Assembly (NCBI RefSeq): GCF_014650995.1
Contig: NZ_BMWA01000026.1
Location: 62,001-126,000 of the forward strand
Length of the DNA stretch: 64,000 nucleotides
From: Streptomyces viridiviolaceus
GTDB lineage: Bacteria; Actinomycetota; Actinomycetes; Streptomycetales; Streptomycetaceae
Direction of reading: 5' to 3'
Notes under the pieces: generated by a model
What the model was told of the DNA's origin: nothing
Seen by the model: the letters and a program-made list of their open reading frames with translations, nothing else
The model's database searches: none
In this document: positions 51,676-63,200 of the stretch, one piece after another
Numbering within the stretch: the first letter of the stretch is position 1
How the letters are laid out: every line of letters begins with the position of its first letter
Program-made: the position numbers and the translations under genes

Positions 51676-52085
51676 GGCGGCTCCTAGGCCCTGGCCCGGG
51701 ACGGTCGGCCCCGGTCCTGAAGTGCAGGGTGCGTTTCCCACGGCGACTTCGGCCGGAGGCGGGGGGTCCCGAGCCCCGCCCGGCGTCCGTGACGAGCGTG
51801 CCGTCGCAGCCGAACCGCCCGTGGGGGAATGGGCCTTGCAGTCAAGGAACCCGCACGGCGCAGTACCGGAATACGCCGAGTTGTACGGCGATGTCGACTG
51901 ACACGGGCAGTGTCGACCGGCACTCGGGGGGCGTCAAGGTCGCCGACGGCAACGGTTGCGACCCGGGGCCGGTCACGCGGGGCCTCGCGGGGAGCGCCGC
52001 CCGGGACCGACTGCCGAAGCCGTATGTGCGCCTAGACAGGGGCGTTGAGATCCCTGTCCTGCGCTCCACGCGCCGGAGGAATTCC
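51676..52085. other. Intergenic region between glpF and the toxin-associated cluster
   Basis: About 400 bases that must hold the glpF promoter on the minus strand. Open frames exist on the plus strand (for example one ending YAELYGDVD near 51901) but none has a ribosome site or recognisable protein. I see no clear operator. Confidence 0.4.
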
Positions 52086-52585
52086 GTGGTCGCTGCTCGT
52101 CTTGTCACCACCGTCGCCGCACCGCTCGACCCGGGGTCGGCGGAGGCCCCGAGGTGCTGTACACACCCGGACGGAGGTTACTCGTGCAGCGCGGTGACAC
52201 TGAGGTGCTCGCCGTCGCACCGGACGAGCGCGCCGGGGCGGCCCAGCGGGCCGGGATTCGCTTCCCCGCCCCGTGGTCGCGCGACTTCGGATCGGTCGCG
52301 GTCTCGCCGACGGGCGACGCCGCCGTGTTCGCGGGCGTTCATGCGGTGCGCTGCGTGGAGGCCGGCGGAGCGATCCGGTGGGAGGTCCGCCACCGTTGCC
52401 GGGGCGAGTGCGACCTTCCGCACGAGTCGTTCGCCGAGTACGCCGACGACGAGGACCATGCGTACGCGGACGGCGGTTCGGTCGCCGTACCGGCGGACGG
52501 CAAGCTCGTCCGGGCCCACGTCCGCGGTCCTCTGGCCGACGGCACGCGGCCGGACGACGAGGAGGACCAGGTCGAGTTGCTCCGC
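52086..52585 (+). pseudogene. Frameshifted, truncated duplicate of the 53084 gene
   Basis: GTG 52086 has the strong site GGAGGA and starts AARLVTTVAAPLDPGSAEAP, which aligns with the start of the full-length gene (TARLVATVPTPLGAADADAP). Near 52150 the frame must shift (one base missing in GCCCCGAG) to continue as VLYTPGRRLLVQRGD, RFPAPWSRDFGSVAVSPTGDAAVF and SFAEYADDEDHAYADGG, each matching the other copy (LLVQRGDDE, FRFPAPWPRPFGDVTVSPTGD, SFEEYADDPRHR). Similarity ends near 52580, so the last 60 percent is missing. The shifted frame also has a TTA codon. A decayed duplicate is the best reading. Confidence 0.75.
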
Positions 52586-52726
52586 CTGACCGGCAATGGA
52601 GTTCCTGCACAAGTTGCAGGTGCCACGGTCGGTGTACATCTTCGCGTTGCCGCCCGTGAGCCCCTTCGACAGGGCCTGAGTGACCATGTCACCCTCGGCG
52701 TGGTCCTCATAGGACGTGGCGGTCAT
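52565..52726 (-). pseudogene. Orphan fragment of a DddA/SCP1.201-like deaminase toxin domain
   Basis: Read from ATG 52726 on the minus strand the first 50 codons give TSYEDHAEGDMVTQAL, GGNAKMYTDRG and TCNLCRNSIAGQAEQLDL. The HAE motif followed about 25 residues later by GTCxxCxN is the zinc signature of SCP1.201-like (DddA-type) cytidine deaminase toxins (compare HVE and GTCGFCVN in DddA). The similarity stops where the duplicated gene fragment begins on the other strand, so only the catalytic core is left and no full protein is attached. GGAAGGGCACCGG before the ATG could serve as a ribosome site. Probably a displaced toxin tip; an active small protein is not excluded. Confidence 0.6.
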
Positions 52727-53083
52727 CCGGTGCCCTTCCCGGGGAAGGGAACGGGCCTTTCGAATCGACCGTTCTGTGCGTAGACCGATCCGCGACCGCC
52801 GTCGAAGTCCAGCCGGCCAGACGTCGATCCGGATCCGTTCCATCGTCTCCTCGGACTCGTCCGCTGCGATACCCGCCTCCACAGCCCGCGCCAGGTTCTG
52901 CTGCTGCACGGCCCGACGGCACTTCGAAGCCGGCGCCTCCAGAACGTGGTCCAAGGACGACACGTCGAGCGTGGGCGGCTCCGTGGCGACGTGCGCCTGC
53001 GCATTCACGTCGACGTTCGCCTCGGTCCGGATCCCGCGGCTTTCCCCGCGGCGGCACGCTACCTGCCACTCGGGTGTGGAAAC
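52727..53083. other. Region between the toxin fragment and the intact gene
   Basis: About 350 bases with no intact gene. On the minus strand, in the same frame as the deaminase fragment, a coding-like stretch reads EPPTLDVSSLDHVLEAPASK and RRAVQQQNLARAVEAGIAADE; it may be leftover sequence of the same former toxin gene. I cannot name it. Confidence 0.35.
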
Positions 53084-54184
53084 ATGCCGTCCATGTCCAC
53101 CGATCCCATAGACGCGGCCGCTGTGGCACACACGGCCCGCCTCGTTGCCACGGTCCCCACCCCCCTCGGCGCCGCGGACGCCGATGCACCGCGCATCCAG
53201 CACGGGCCCGGCCACAGGCTGCTCGTCCAGCGCGGGGACGACGAGCTCTCCGTGGTCGGGCTCGGCTCGACAGGGCAGGAGCACGGCGCCGAGTTCCGCT
53301 TCCCCGCCCCCTGGCCTCGGCCCTTCGGCGATGTCACCGTCTCTCCCACGGGCGACCTCGCCGTGTTCAGCGGCGTGCACGCCGTACGGGCCGTGGACCG
53401 GACAGGCAAGGTCCACTGGGAGCTCCCGCACGGGTGCTGGTCCGCCGCCAAGTGCACGGCGGCCCATGCCTCGTTCGAGGAGTACGCGGACGACCCGCGG
53501 CATCGGCGCGCAGGCCGCGGTTCCGCCGCGTTCAGCCCGGACGGCAAGCTGGTGTGGGCCCATGTGCGGCACGCACAGGACTGGCCGCACGAGGAGTGGC
53601 TGGTCCTCGACGCGGCCGACGGGTCGGTGCTCGGCCGGACCAGGACCTCGACCGTGGGTTCGGCGTCCGCCCACTTCCCGCATCCCGACGGCTCGTACAT
53701 GGGACTGACCGTCGGTGAGGGGCATGAGGACTCCCCTTCCCTGTGGGGGCATTGGGACGGTACCGAGCTGGGCTTCGAACGCATCGAAGGGGTATTGCTG
53801 CAGGACGTCAGTCCGTCCGGTGGGCACTTCCTGTGCACGGATCCCGGCCAGTGGGCGCTGTACCTGCACGAGTCTCCCGGCGCGCAGGAGACCGGACGCC
53901 TCAACGCCAGGGATGTCGTGCCACCCGCGCCGGGTGAGGACATGGCGCGCTGGGATTACGAGGGCGCCTACCCCTACGAGGACGGCGCCGTCGTCAGCAC
54001 CGATGGGCACACCGACGAGCCCCGTCACTGGCTCGTGGACCCGGGCACACTCGCTCTGCGCGGGCGGATCGTCTACTCCCTGCCGGTCTCGGGCAGCCCG
54101 TTGCGGGCCGGCCCCGGCCTGTGGGCCACCCTCGCCGAGGACCGCACGGCCGTGCACCTGTGGAGCCTGGCCGACGCGAGCTGA
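53084..54184 (+). CDS. Hypothetical protein of toxin locus, beta-rich (possible propeller)
   Basis: A 366-aa soluble protein with repeated strand-turn units that look like propeller blades: FGDVTVSPTGDLAVFSGVHAVRAVD, RGSAAFSPDGKLVWAHV, EEWLVLDAADGSVLGRT, SASAHFPHPDGSYMGLTVG, LLQDVSPSGGHFLCTD. The repeated SP-x-G pattern is WD40/PQQ-like. There is no signal peptide. It is convergent with the giant Rhs toxin gene and has a broken second copy next to it, which suggests a function tied to the locus, perhaps immunity, but an immunity role is only inferred. The start could be ATG 53084 or 53093; neither has a strong ribosome site. Confidence 0.8.
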   Translation: MPSMSTDPIDAAAVAHTARLVATVPTPLGAADADAPRIQHGPGHRLLVQRGDDELSVVGLGSTGQEHGAEFRFPAPWPRPFGDVTVSPTGDLAVFSGVHAVRAVDRTGKVHWELPHGCWSAAKCTAAHASFEEYADDPRHRRAGRGSAAFSPDGKLVWAHVRHAQDWPHEEWLVLDAADGSVLGRTRTSTVGSASAHFPHPDGSYMGLTVGEGHEDSPSLWGHWDGTELGFERIEGVLLQDVSPSGGHFLCTDPGQWALYLHESPGAQETGRLNARDVVPPAPGEDMARWDYEGAYPYEDGAVVSTDGHTDEPRHWLVDPGTLALRGRIVYSLPVSGSPLRAGPGLWATLAEDRTAVHLWSLADAS

Positions 54185-54202
54185 GCGCGTCCCGCGACGC
54201 GA

Positions 54203-54235
54203 ACGCCCGGCCGGGGGAGCTCCCCGGCCGGGCGT
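54203..54235. terminator. Terminator between the hypothetical gene and the Rhs gene (first hairpin)
   Basis: A perfect 14-bp stem, 54203-54216 with 54222-54235, loop GAGCT, 18 bases after the stop of the plus-strand gene. Confidence 0.8.
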
Positions 54236-54252
54236 CCTGCTTGCGTGTCCGG

Positions 54253-54275
54253 CGGCGCCACTGGAGGTGGCGCCG
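54253..54275. terminator. Second hairpin, next to the Rhs stop codon
   Basis: A 9-bp stem CGGCGCCAC / GTGGCGCCG (54253-54261 with 54267-54275, loop TGGAG) just after the Rhs stop on the minus strand. Confidence 0.65.
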
Positions 54276-54282
54276 ATGTCTC

Positions 54283-57200
54283 CTAGCGCCTCAAGCGCCA
54301 GAACGTCCGGAAGTCGGTCTTGTCGGACGCTCCGCCGAACACCTCACCGTCGAGCTTCATCTTGCTCTGCTCGACGAGTGGTGCGCAGATGTCGGAGCAC
54401 ACGTTCTTCGACGTGCCGCCGTACAGCACCTCGTAGTCCGGGTTCTCCTCGAGCCACCTGAACACCGATTCCTCGGCGTGCTCGTAGGCGGGATTGCCCT
54501 TCTTGGTCACACGTCCGGGCACCAGGTTGCCGGGCACGAACGACTGGCCGTCGAAGAGCTCCAGAAGGTCGCCCTTCTGACCGGAGCTCATGCCCACCTT
54601 CTCGATGATGTCCTTGGTGCCCTTCTTCCGGACCCCGATGACCGCGACGGTCACCATGGACTCCTTGAAGAAGTGGAGCTGACCGGCGAGTTCCTGGGCG
54701 CGCTGCTGCGCCCTGACCGCCTCGTCCTTGTAGCCACAGTTGTGGACCAGGACCGCGGCGGCACCCGACCCCACGTAGTACGTGTGGACGCCCTCGACCG
54801 ACAGGTTGTAGACCCTGGCCGAGCGGTGGGCGGTGTCGACCGCACTGATCTGGACCCAGGTACCGGCCGAGGTCTGCAGCCACATACCGGACTTGAGGTC
54901 CTTGGCCGGGACCCACTTGCCGAAGTCCGGCAGCCAGTACAGGTGCGCGGCCGTCGAGGTCAGCTTGAGCGCCTTGCCCTTGCCGCCGGAGTCGACGGTC
55001 AGGGTGACCAGGTCCTTGGTGCCCTCGTGATCACGCGTCTCGGTGACCTCCCGGGCCCGGGTGTCCCCGGTCTCCGGGTCGGTGGCCACGACCAGGTCAC
55101 CGACCTCCAGCTTCTCGATGGCCCGGGTGGTGCCGTCCGCGAGGACGACCTGGGTGCCCGGCAGGAAGCTGTTCACCTTGCAGGCGGGCGCCTCCGGCTT
55201 GTCCGGCGACTTCGTCGTCGGGGCGTCGGCGCCGTCCACCTTGCGTGTGTCGCTCGCGGCGTTCGCCGCGTCACCGGCGTTGTCCACCGCCTTGCGCGCG
55301 TCGTTGGCGGAGTCCACCGCCTCGACACCCTTCTCGACGTAGCGGCCGGCCTTGACGGCGGTGGCCGCGTACCCCGCGAGCGGGATCGCCGAGGTCAACG
55401 ACAGGGCGGCGTCGACATAGTTGCCCTCGGCCGCGTACCAGATGCCGTTGGCGACGTCGGCGACCTCACCGACGACGGGGACCAGGCCGACCACGTCGAG
55501 CGTGGCATGGCCGATGTCCGAGAGCGACAGACCGAACAGGTGCCCGTCGAGCTCGACGAAGCTGATCGGGTTGCCGCCGGCGAACGCGTACCGGTTGCCG
55601 GTGAACGGGTCGGTGGCCAGGGACATGTCGGCCAGGGCGCCGCTGTACGAGTCCCGGGTGAGGAAGCGGTTCAGCCCCGGGTCGTAGTTGCGGAAGCCCA
55701 TGTCGTACGTGCCCGAGGCACCGTCCCAGCGCGAGGAGTTGAAGCGGAACGAGTTGTAGTCGCTCTTGCCCTCGGTGCCGCTGCCCGGCTTGTCCGCACC
55801 GGTCATCTGGGACGAGTCGTCCGAACCGTAGGCCGTGTAGCCGTACGTGGAACGGGTCTTGCCGTCCTCCTTCGTGATCGCCTCGACGTCGCCGCGCGGA
55901 CTCGTGACGTACTGCGAGACCTCCTTGCTGCCGTCGTCCTTGTGCTTGATCTGCGTGGCGCGCTGACCACCGGCTATGTACTGGTAGTCCTTGTCCGTCT
56001 TGCCGTCGACCGTCTCGCGCAGGAGCGTCTTGTCCATGGCGAGGTAGGTGAACGCCGTGGTCTTGCCCTGGTCGCCCGAGGTGGTCTGGGAGACCGTCCG
56101 GTCGAACGGGTCGTAGACGTACGAGGTGGTCACCGCGGTGGCGCCCACGCCCTGCCGGACCTTCGCCTCACGGTCGAAGCCGTCGTAGTAGTGCTTCTCG
56201 ACGGTCTGACCGCCGGTGCTGACGGTGTCGAGCCGGCCCAGCGGGTCGTAGTTGTAGGTGGACGTGACCCCGCCCGAGCTCGCCGACAACAGGCGGTTGC
56301 GGTCGTAGCGCTGGGTCGTGGTGACGTCGTCCACCGTCTGCTCGACGATGTTGCTGTTGCGGTCGTAGCGGTAGGACTCGGTGGACGCGTCGTCGCCGCT
56401 CTTGGTGACCTTGGTGATGCGGTCCTGCGGGTCGTAGTCGAAGGTGTACGTGTTGTTGATGTAGGCCGAGTTGTCATCGGCGTTCATCAGCTTCAGGACG
56501 TCCTTGGAGCGGTGCCCGTTGGGCGAGTACTCCAGGTCGTGCTGCGCCACCACGGTGCCGCCCGAGGTCTTCTCGAGCGACTGCTCCACCGACCCGTCCG
56601 GGTAGTAGCGCATGTCGAGCGTGTTGCCGTTGGGCTTGGTCTGCTTCAGGAGCTGGCCGCGCCCGGTGTAGGTCATCGTGGTGATCTGCTGATCGCCCGC
56701 GGTGGGCGAATCGGCGTTGGTCACCTTCTTGACCATGTCGCGCTCGTCGTACTCGATCTTCGTCCAGGTCAGATCGTGCGTGGACGTGACGGGGTTGCCG
56801 TTCTCGTCGTAGGTCAGCGAGGTGGTGTTCTTCACCGTGCCGCCCGCGTACTCCTCCACCTTGGTGATGTGGTTGAGGCCGTCGTACGAGATCTTGTACG
56901 TGTCGATCTTCGCGCCCGGCGAGAGGTCACGGACCTCGGTCATGTTGCCGTTCGCGTTGTAGCGGTAGGTGAAGTCCTTCTTCTCGTTGTCCGTTTCACC
57001 GGAGTTCGAGCGGACCACCTTCACCGCGTCCGCGAGCACCGTGCCATTGGCGGCGTCGGTCAGCGTGACCTTCTGCGGACCGTCCTCCACGAACGCGTAG
57101 GACCCGAGTGAGACCCACGTGCCGGCGTTCGTGGTCTGGTCGACGGTCTTGGTGGTGCTGCCGCCGTCGTGGTCGACCTTGAACTTGGCGTCCGAGGCGG

Positions 57201-60200
57201 CACCCGTCAGCTTCGGGTAACGGACGAACACCTCGTAGGTGCCGTTCTGCGGGATGTTCAACTGCCAGGACAGCGACGAGCTGCCGGTACCCGCGGGGTG
57301 CGAGTACGTGTCGTAGCCGTACTGCTGCTCGGCCTGCGTCCGCGACCAGTTGCCCTGGGTCGCGGTGTTGTTGAAGTCCGAGCTGTCCACCAGGACGACC
57401 TGGTTGCCGACCGGCACACCGTCGTCCGAGCGGGCCTTCTTGTTGCCCGACGGGTAGTAGTCCCACGTCATGGTGCGCTGCTGGGAGCCGCCCGCCGAGG
57501 TCAGCGTGTTCTTCGTCTGCTGGCCGAGCTTGTTGTACTCGTAGGCCGTGGTGATGTCCCACGGGTCCTTGGCCGTACGTGTCCAGCCGTTGTCGAAGTA
57601 CGTGTACTCGGTGACGTTGCGGACCGTCTGGCCATCCGACGGGGGAGCCGAGACCGACTTCAGGTTGCCGACGGAGTCGTACTCGTAGAACACCGAGTCC
57701 GGTGAGGAGTAGACCGCGTCGTCCTTGTCGAAGGGCGAGCGCTCCTCCTTGACCCGGTTCAGCTCGTCGTAGACCGTCTCCGACATGAAGTCCGCGTCGT
57801 CGTCACCGGTGGCGACACCACGCGGGGTGGTGGTCTTCGTACGGTTGCCGACCTGGTCGTACGCGTACTTGGTCGTGCGGTAGGTGATGTTGCCGGAGGT
57901 GTCCTCCTTGACCGGCACCTTGGACTCCACGAGAGCGCCGCGTTCGTCGTACGTCGCGAGCGACTCGTTGCCCTCCGCGTCGGTCTGCGCGATCTGGAGG
58001 CCGTCCTTGTCGTAGCGGACCGAGGTGGCCCACCCCAGGGCGTCGACCGTGCGCTTGACCCGGTGGTTCAGGTCGTACTCGTAGCGCGTGGTGTAGTCGT
58101 CGGCGTTCGCGGTGGCGTTCTTGCGTGCGTCCACGACCTTGACGACGTTGCCGACGTTGTCGTACTCCACCGTCGCCTTGTTGCCCTCGGCGTCCACCAT
58201 CTCGATCGGCTGGTAGATCGCGTCGAACTTGGTGGTGGCGGTGTAGTCGCCCTCGGTCGCCGTCAGGTTGCCCTGTGCGCCGGTACCGGAGACGAGGTTG
58301 CCGACCTTGTCGTAGACGGAGGTGGACTTGCGCACCGGACCGCCGGGCTCGTCGGACGGCTTGACCGACTCGATCCGCTGGTCCGCCTTGTCGAACACCG
58401 CCGTGGTCTCGGCCCCGTTGGGGGCGAAGGCCTTGGTGATGTTGTCGTTGGCGTCGTAGACCGGCTCCGGCGTGACGATGAACTCGCCTGCCTTCTGGTC
58501 CTTGGGCTCGCGCTTCTCCAGCGGTCTGCCGAACGCGTCATAGGCCTGGCTGACCTCGGCGCCCTGGGCGTTGGTCACCTTGGTGACGTTGCCTCGCACG
58601 TCGTAGACGAAGTGCGAGGGGTTGCCGGCCGCGTCCGTGATGGTCTTCGGGTAGCCGACCGGCTCGAACTCGCCGTACTGTGTCGCGTGCCCGTTGGCGT
58701 CGATCTCCTTGGTGACCTGGCCGTACTGGTCGTACTCGGTACGGCTGGTGTAGTCGCCCTCGGTGGCGGATGCGACGCCCTTGGGGTCGGTGACCGAGGT
58801 CAGGTTGCCCTTGGGGTCATAGCCGAACCGGTAGGTGCGGCCCTCCGGGGACTTCTTCTCGAAGAGGTCCGCGATATGGCCGTTGAGCCCGTAGGAGTAT
58901 GTGAGGGTCTGCGCCGCGGTGCCGTTCTTGTTGGCCTCGGCGTCCTTCATCTCCAGCGGATAGCCGGTGCTGGTGTCGTACTTCCACGTGGTGACAGCGC
59001 CGTTGGCCTCCTCCAGGCGCGTCACATTGTTGTCGGTGTCCCAGGCCGTCTTGGTGGTCTCGGACTTGGCGTTGGTCATCTGGGTGGCGCGGCCGTACCC
59101 GTCGAGCACGTACTGCGTGTCGTGGTTCTCGGCGTCCGTCACCTTGGTGTTGACGACCGAGCCCGCCGTGCCGTCCGGATCGGTGTACACATAGCCGGTG
59201 GTCCCGCCCAGGCGGTCCGTCAGCGTCTGCGTGTTCCAGTGGAACTTCGGGTCGTCGCCCTCGCTGGGGTAGTAGTAGTCCAGCGAGGTGGAGTTGCCGC
59301 GCGGATCCGTGACCTTGACCAGCTTGGCGTTCTTGTTGCCCTGCTCCATGTCGTAGGTGAAGCGGAACACCTTGGGCTGCGCGCTGCCCGCACCGTCGGT
59401 GAGGGTGGTGAGCAGGCCCTGGTCGGAGTACTCGAAGGTGATCTTCCGGCCCGAGATGTCGGTCATCGACTTGACGTGGTCGATGATCTTCGGGCTGTTG
59501 GTGTCGTCCTTCGTGTAGTACTCGACCGTCAGCGACTGGCGGGCGGCCGGGTCCTCGATGTAGGTGAGGAACTTGACCGGCTTGTTGTTCGACTTGCGCT
59601 CGGCGTACGTGTACGTCTGCGTGTTGCCGTTCTTGTCGACGACCGACGTCAGGTAGCCGTCGCAGTCGAAGAAGAACTGGGTGCGGTCCGGACGGGTCAG
59701 CGACCAGGCCTTCGGGTCGCCGTCCTTGTTGGGGGTGCAGTCCACGCCGGTGCCCTGCCGCAGCAGGTAGTGCACACCGGCGGGCGCCAGCCACGTCCCG
59801 TCGTCCTGCTTGCGGAAGACGTGGGCGGTGCCGTCACCGTCGGGGAGGGTGACCTCGGTCGGGTGGGGGTTGGGGTGGAAGTCCAGCGCGGCACCGAGAC
59901 GCAGCGGCATCGCGGCCTGGGCCGACCAGCCGTGGCCGAGGACCGTGTCGGAGGTGTCCTGGGAGTTGTACGCGAACCGGGCGAAGGTGGTGATGCCGCG
60001 GCCCGGGTTGGAGAACGCGTTGTACTGCCAGACGCTGTTGCCCGCGTACAGGTTCGTCATCAGCGACGATCCGGCGCCCGTGTTCTTGCCCGCGTACGAG
60101 TAGAACTTCTCCAGGCCGAGCTGGTTGGAGGTCGGGTCCTCGGTGCGGACGTTCTGCGCCAGCGGGGCGATGGACTCCGACTGGGAGAGCCAGCCGCCGG

Positions 60201-63200
60201 TGGTGGTGTTCTTCAGGTCCCACTTCAGCACGTAGTCCAGGCGCTTGTTGCCGGAGTCCGAGTTGATCGGGGCCTTGAGCTTCGCCGGCACGGTGACCGA
60301 GTCGCCGGGCAGCACCTCGTCCGGCAGCGCCGTCTCCACCTGGTTGCCGCCGGTGGTGGCGTCGGTGCCGTCCGGGAGCGACCAGGTGTAGGACAGGGCG
60401 TGGGTGCCCGCCGCCCAGGTGCTGGTGGTGGTGTTGGTGACGGTGACGTCGACGGTGTACTCGTCGCCCGGGATCATCCGGGACGGCGTGTACGGGGCGT
60501 GGTACGTCGTCTCCGTCGACTTCGTCAGGTACGTGACGACCAGCTGCGGGCGCAGCTGCGGCTCCTCGGCCTCGGAGGAGAGGAACAGCGTCCGCTCACG
60601 CGGGCCGCCGGTCGACTCGTCGCGCAGTCTGACGGCGACGCCGTGGTTGCCGGCCGGGTCGGAGATCCAGCTCTGGGCGAGTGAGGTGATGGACCAGGAC
60701 TGCCGTGCCGGGTCGTTGGTGACCGTGCCGACCGTGTCGGAGACGGTGGCGCTCATGTCGCCACCGGCGGTCGTCCACGAGGTGGTGGAGTCCGCCTTCG
60801 TCCAGGACGCGGTCGCCTCGTCGAAGTCACGCGTCAGGCCGTGCGCCTCGTAGATCGCGCCGCTGGAGTCGGTCGCCGTCTGGAAGCCCCACATGTTCAG
60901 CTGTGCCTCGAGGACCCGGGCGTTGCCCGGGATCTCGCCGACGCCGGGGAACTTCAGCACGGCACGGGTGTTGCCGTACGTGGCGGAGTTGTTGCCCACC
61001 GACAGCCACGGGCGGGCGACACCGGCGTCGGTGAGCGTGTCGTGGCCGGTGGACGGCTGCGCCGAGGAGAGCGTGGTGTCGCTCTGCCCGGACTGCAGCA
61101 CCACCGTGGTGCGGCCCGCCTTCGGCAGACGCACCAGCTCCGTGGCGGACGGGAGGACCTGTCCGTCACGGGTCTTCACCGCGACCATGTAGTAGTAGGC
61201 GTCACCGAACTCCTCGGCGGAGTCGGCCGGGGTCGGCCGGGCCGAGGTGTCCGTGTACGCGCGCGTGTCCTTGGCGACGGGGGAGACCAGGGTCTGCGAG
61301 GACGGCTTGAAGTGCTGGAAGACGCTGCGGTGGACCTGGTACTCGACGATGTCGTCGGCCGGCGAGGTCGACGGGTCGGTGTACGCGGGCCAGCTCAGCT
61401 CGGCACCGGTGGAGTGGACGACCTTCGGCGGGTCGACGTCGACACCCTGGTTGCCCCAGGTGAGGACCAGCTTCGGGTAGTTGGCGACCTCGCCCTTGTA
61501 GGCGTACTCGGCGGCCTCGTACCGCGGGCCGCCCTTGGGGGCGCTCGCGGACTCGTCGGCGGCCTTCACCACGAAGCCGTGGTTCTCGTAGGTGCCGTCG
61601 AGCCACTGCTGGACCGTCTTGGTCACCGGGAAGGAGTGCCAGGTGTTGACCGCCAGCGGCTGCTTGGTGACCACACCGCCCTTGGTGAAGCGCACCGCGT
61701 CCGCGAGCACGGCCGTGGAGGTCGAGGCGGGGCCGTCACCGAGCACGACCTGGCCGGTGGTGCCGGCCCGGAAGGGGTGCTTGCCCAGCGGCTTCCAGAC
61801 ACCTTCGGTGCCCGCCCGCTGGTCGACCTGGTAGGTCTTGGTGCCTCCGTCGTACGTCACCGTGTAGGGCGCGTTGGCGGCGCGGTCGGAGGCCGGGACG
61901 TAGTGCACGTCGACCTGGTACTCGCCGTCCTCGGGGAGGCTCGGCCGCCAGGTGTACCTGTCGCCCGCCGTGGCGTCCTTGTTGTACCGGTAGTCCTGCC
62001 CGACCGCGTACTGGGTGTACGCGGTGTTCCCGGAGGTGGGCCAGGCGCCCTGGGCGGCTGTGGTGCCGGCGTCGCCGTCGTCGACGAGGACCGACGTGCC
62101 GGACAGCTCCCCGGTGATGCCGACCGCGTTGTTCCACGTGGCGCCCGTCTCGGTCCACGCCGTGGTGGCCCGGTGGGCCTCCAGCTGGACCTCGGTGTCG
62201 CCGGTGGTGTGCGTCTGGTCGTAGTAGAGCTTCAGTTCGGCCGAATCCAACTGCGTGCCGGCGGGTATGCCGGACAGCCCGAACCTCAGCAGCGCACGCG
62301 ACGTGCCGGTGCTGGTGTTGCCGACCGAGAGGCGCCAGAGGTCGGCGTAGTTGGCGCTCGGATCGTCCGAGGAGATCATCGCGTCCGCGGACTGCGACGG
62401 AGTGGGCGCGATCGTGACGGTCGGGTCGACCGTCACCGGGTACTGGCGCTCCGGCGCCGCCAGCCACTTGGCGTCCGGCTTCAGGGTGAGGCCGTAGGAC
62501 CCCTCCTTGCCGGACAGGACCTGGCGGACGGCGTCGGTGCCGGTGGTGCCGTACGCGGAGGCGGCGTTCTTCCTCGCGTCCGTCATGAACGGCGCGGGGA
62601 TCACCAGCGCGGGAGCGCCGACGGGGGAGTTCTCGCCGTACAGCGAGACGGTGCCGTTCTTCTCCGACTTGGCGGTCAGGCCGCCCGTGGTGAGCGTGAA
62701 CTCGAAGGACGGTGTGCCCTTCGGACGCTCGTTGAGGACGATGTCCTCCTTCACACTGCCGTTGCCGACCGTGTAGGAGAGGTCGATCCCCTGGCCCAGG
62801 GCGTCCTTGTAGGTGACCTTGTTGCCGTCGACCGCCGGGGTCAGCTTCGCGGCGGCGGCGTCCTTGAGGCCGATGGCGACCCAGTGGCCCTCGTCGAGCT
62901 CGAAGCGGACCAGCTCACCGGGGCGTGAACCGAAGTAGGTGCGGGCGAGGTTGGTGGTGTTGGCCTTCTCGAAGCCCTTGCGGTCGGTGTCGGTGACCGC
63001 GGTGTCGATCGGCTTCCACTCGGTGTCCTTGCCCTTGCCCGTCTCGTAGGCGGTGGGCACGGCCGAGACCTCGGACTGGACCCGCCCGTCCGACATGCGC
63101 CAGTGACGGGAGTACGGCGTCCGTCGGTCCGTCAGCTCCTTGACGCGCTTGGCCTTCGGCGCGTCCTTCGCCTTGGCGAGCTTGTCACTGGCCGGTACGT

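Noticed and set aside
52178..54157. 659-codon minus-strand frame as one toxin gene
   Set aside because: Only the part near 52565-52726 looks like a real domain; the rest is shadow of the plus-strand gene.
54121..57111. 996-codon plus-strand frame opposite the Rhs toxin
   Set aside because: Val/Arg/Gly-rich repeats arise from the antisense of YD repeats; no domain.
58063..60684. 873-codon plus-strand frame and internal repeats in the Rhs gene
   Set aside because: Antisense of YD repeats; the repetition belongs to the toxin, not to a CRISPR or DNA repeat array.
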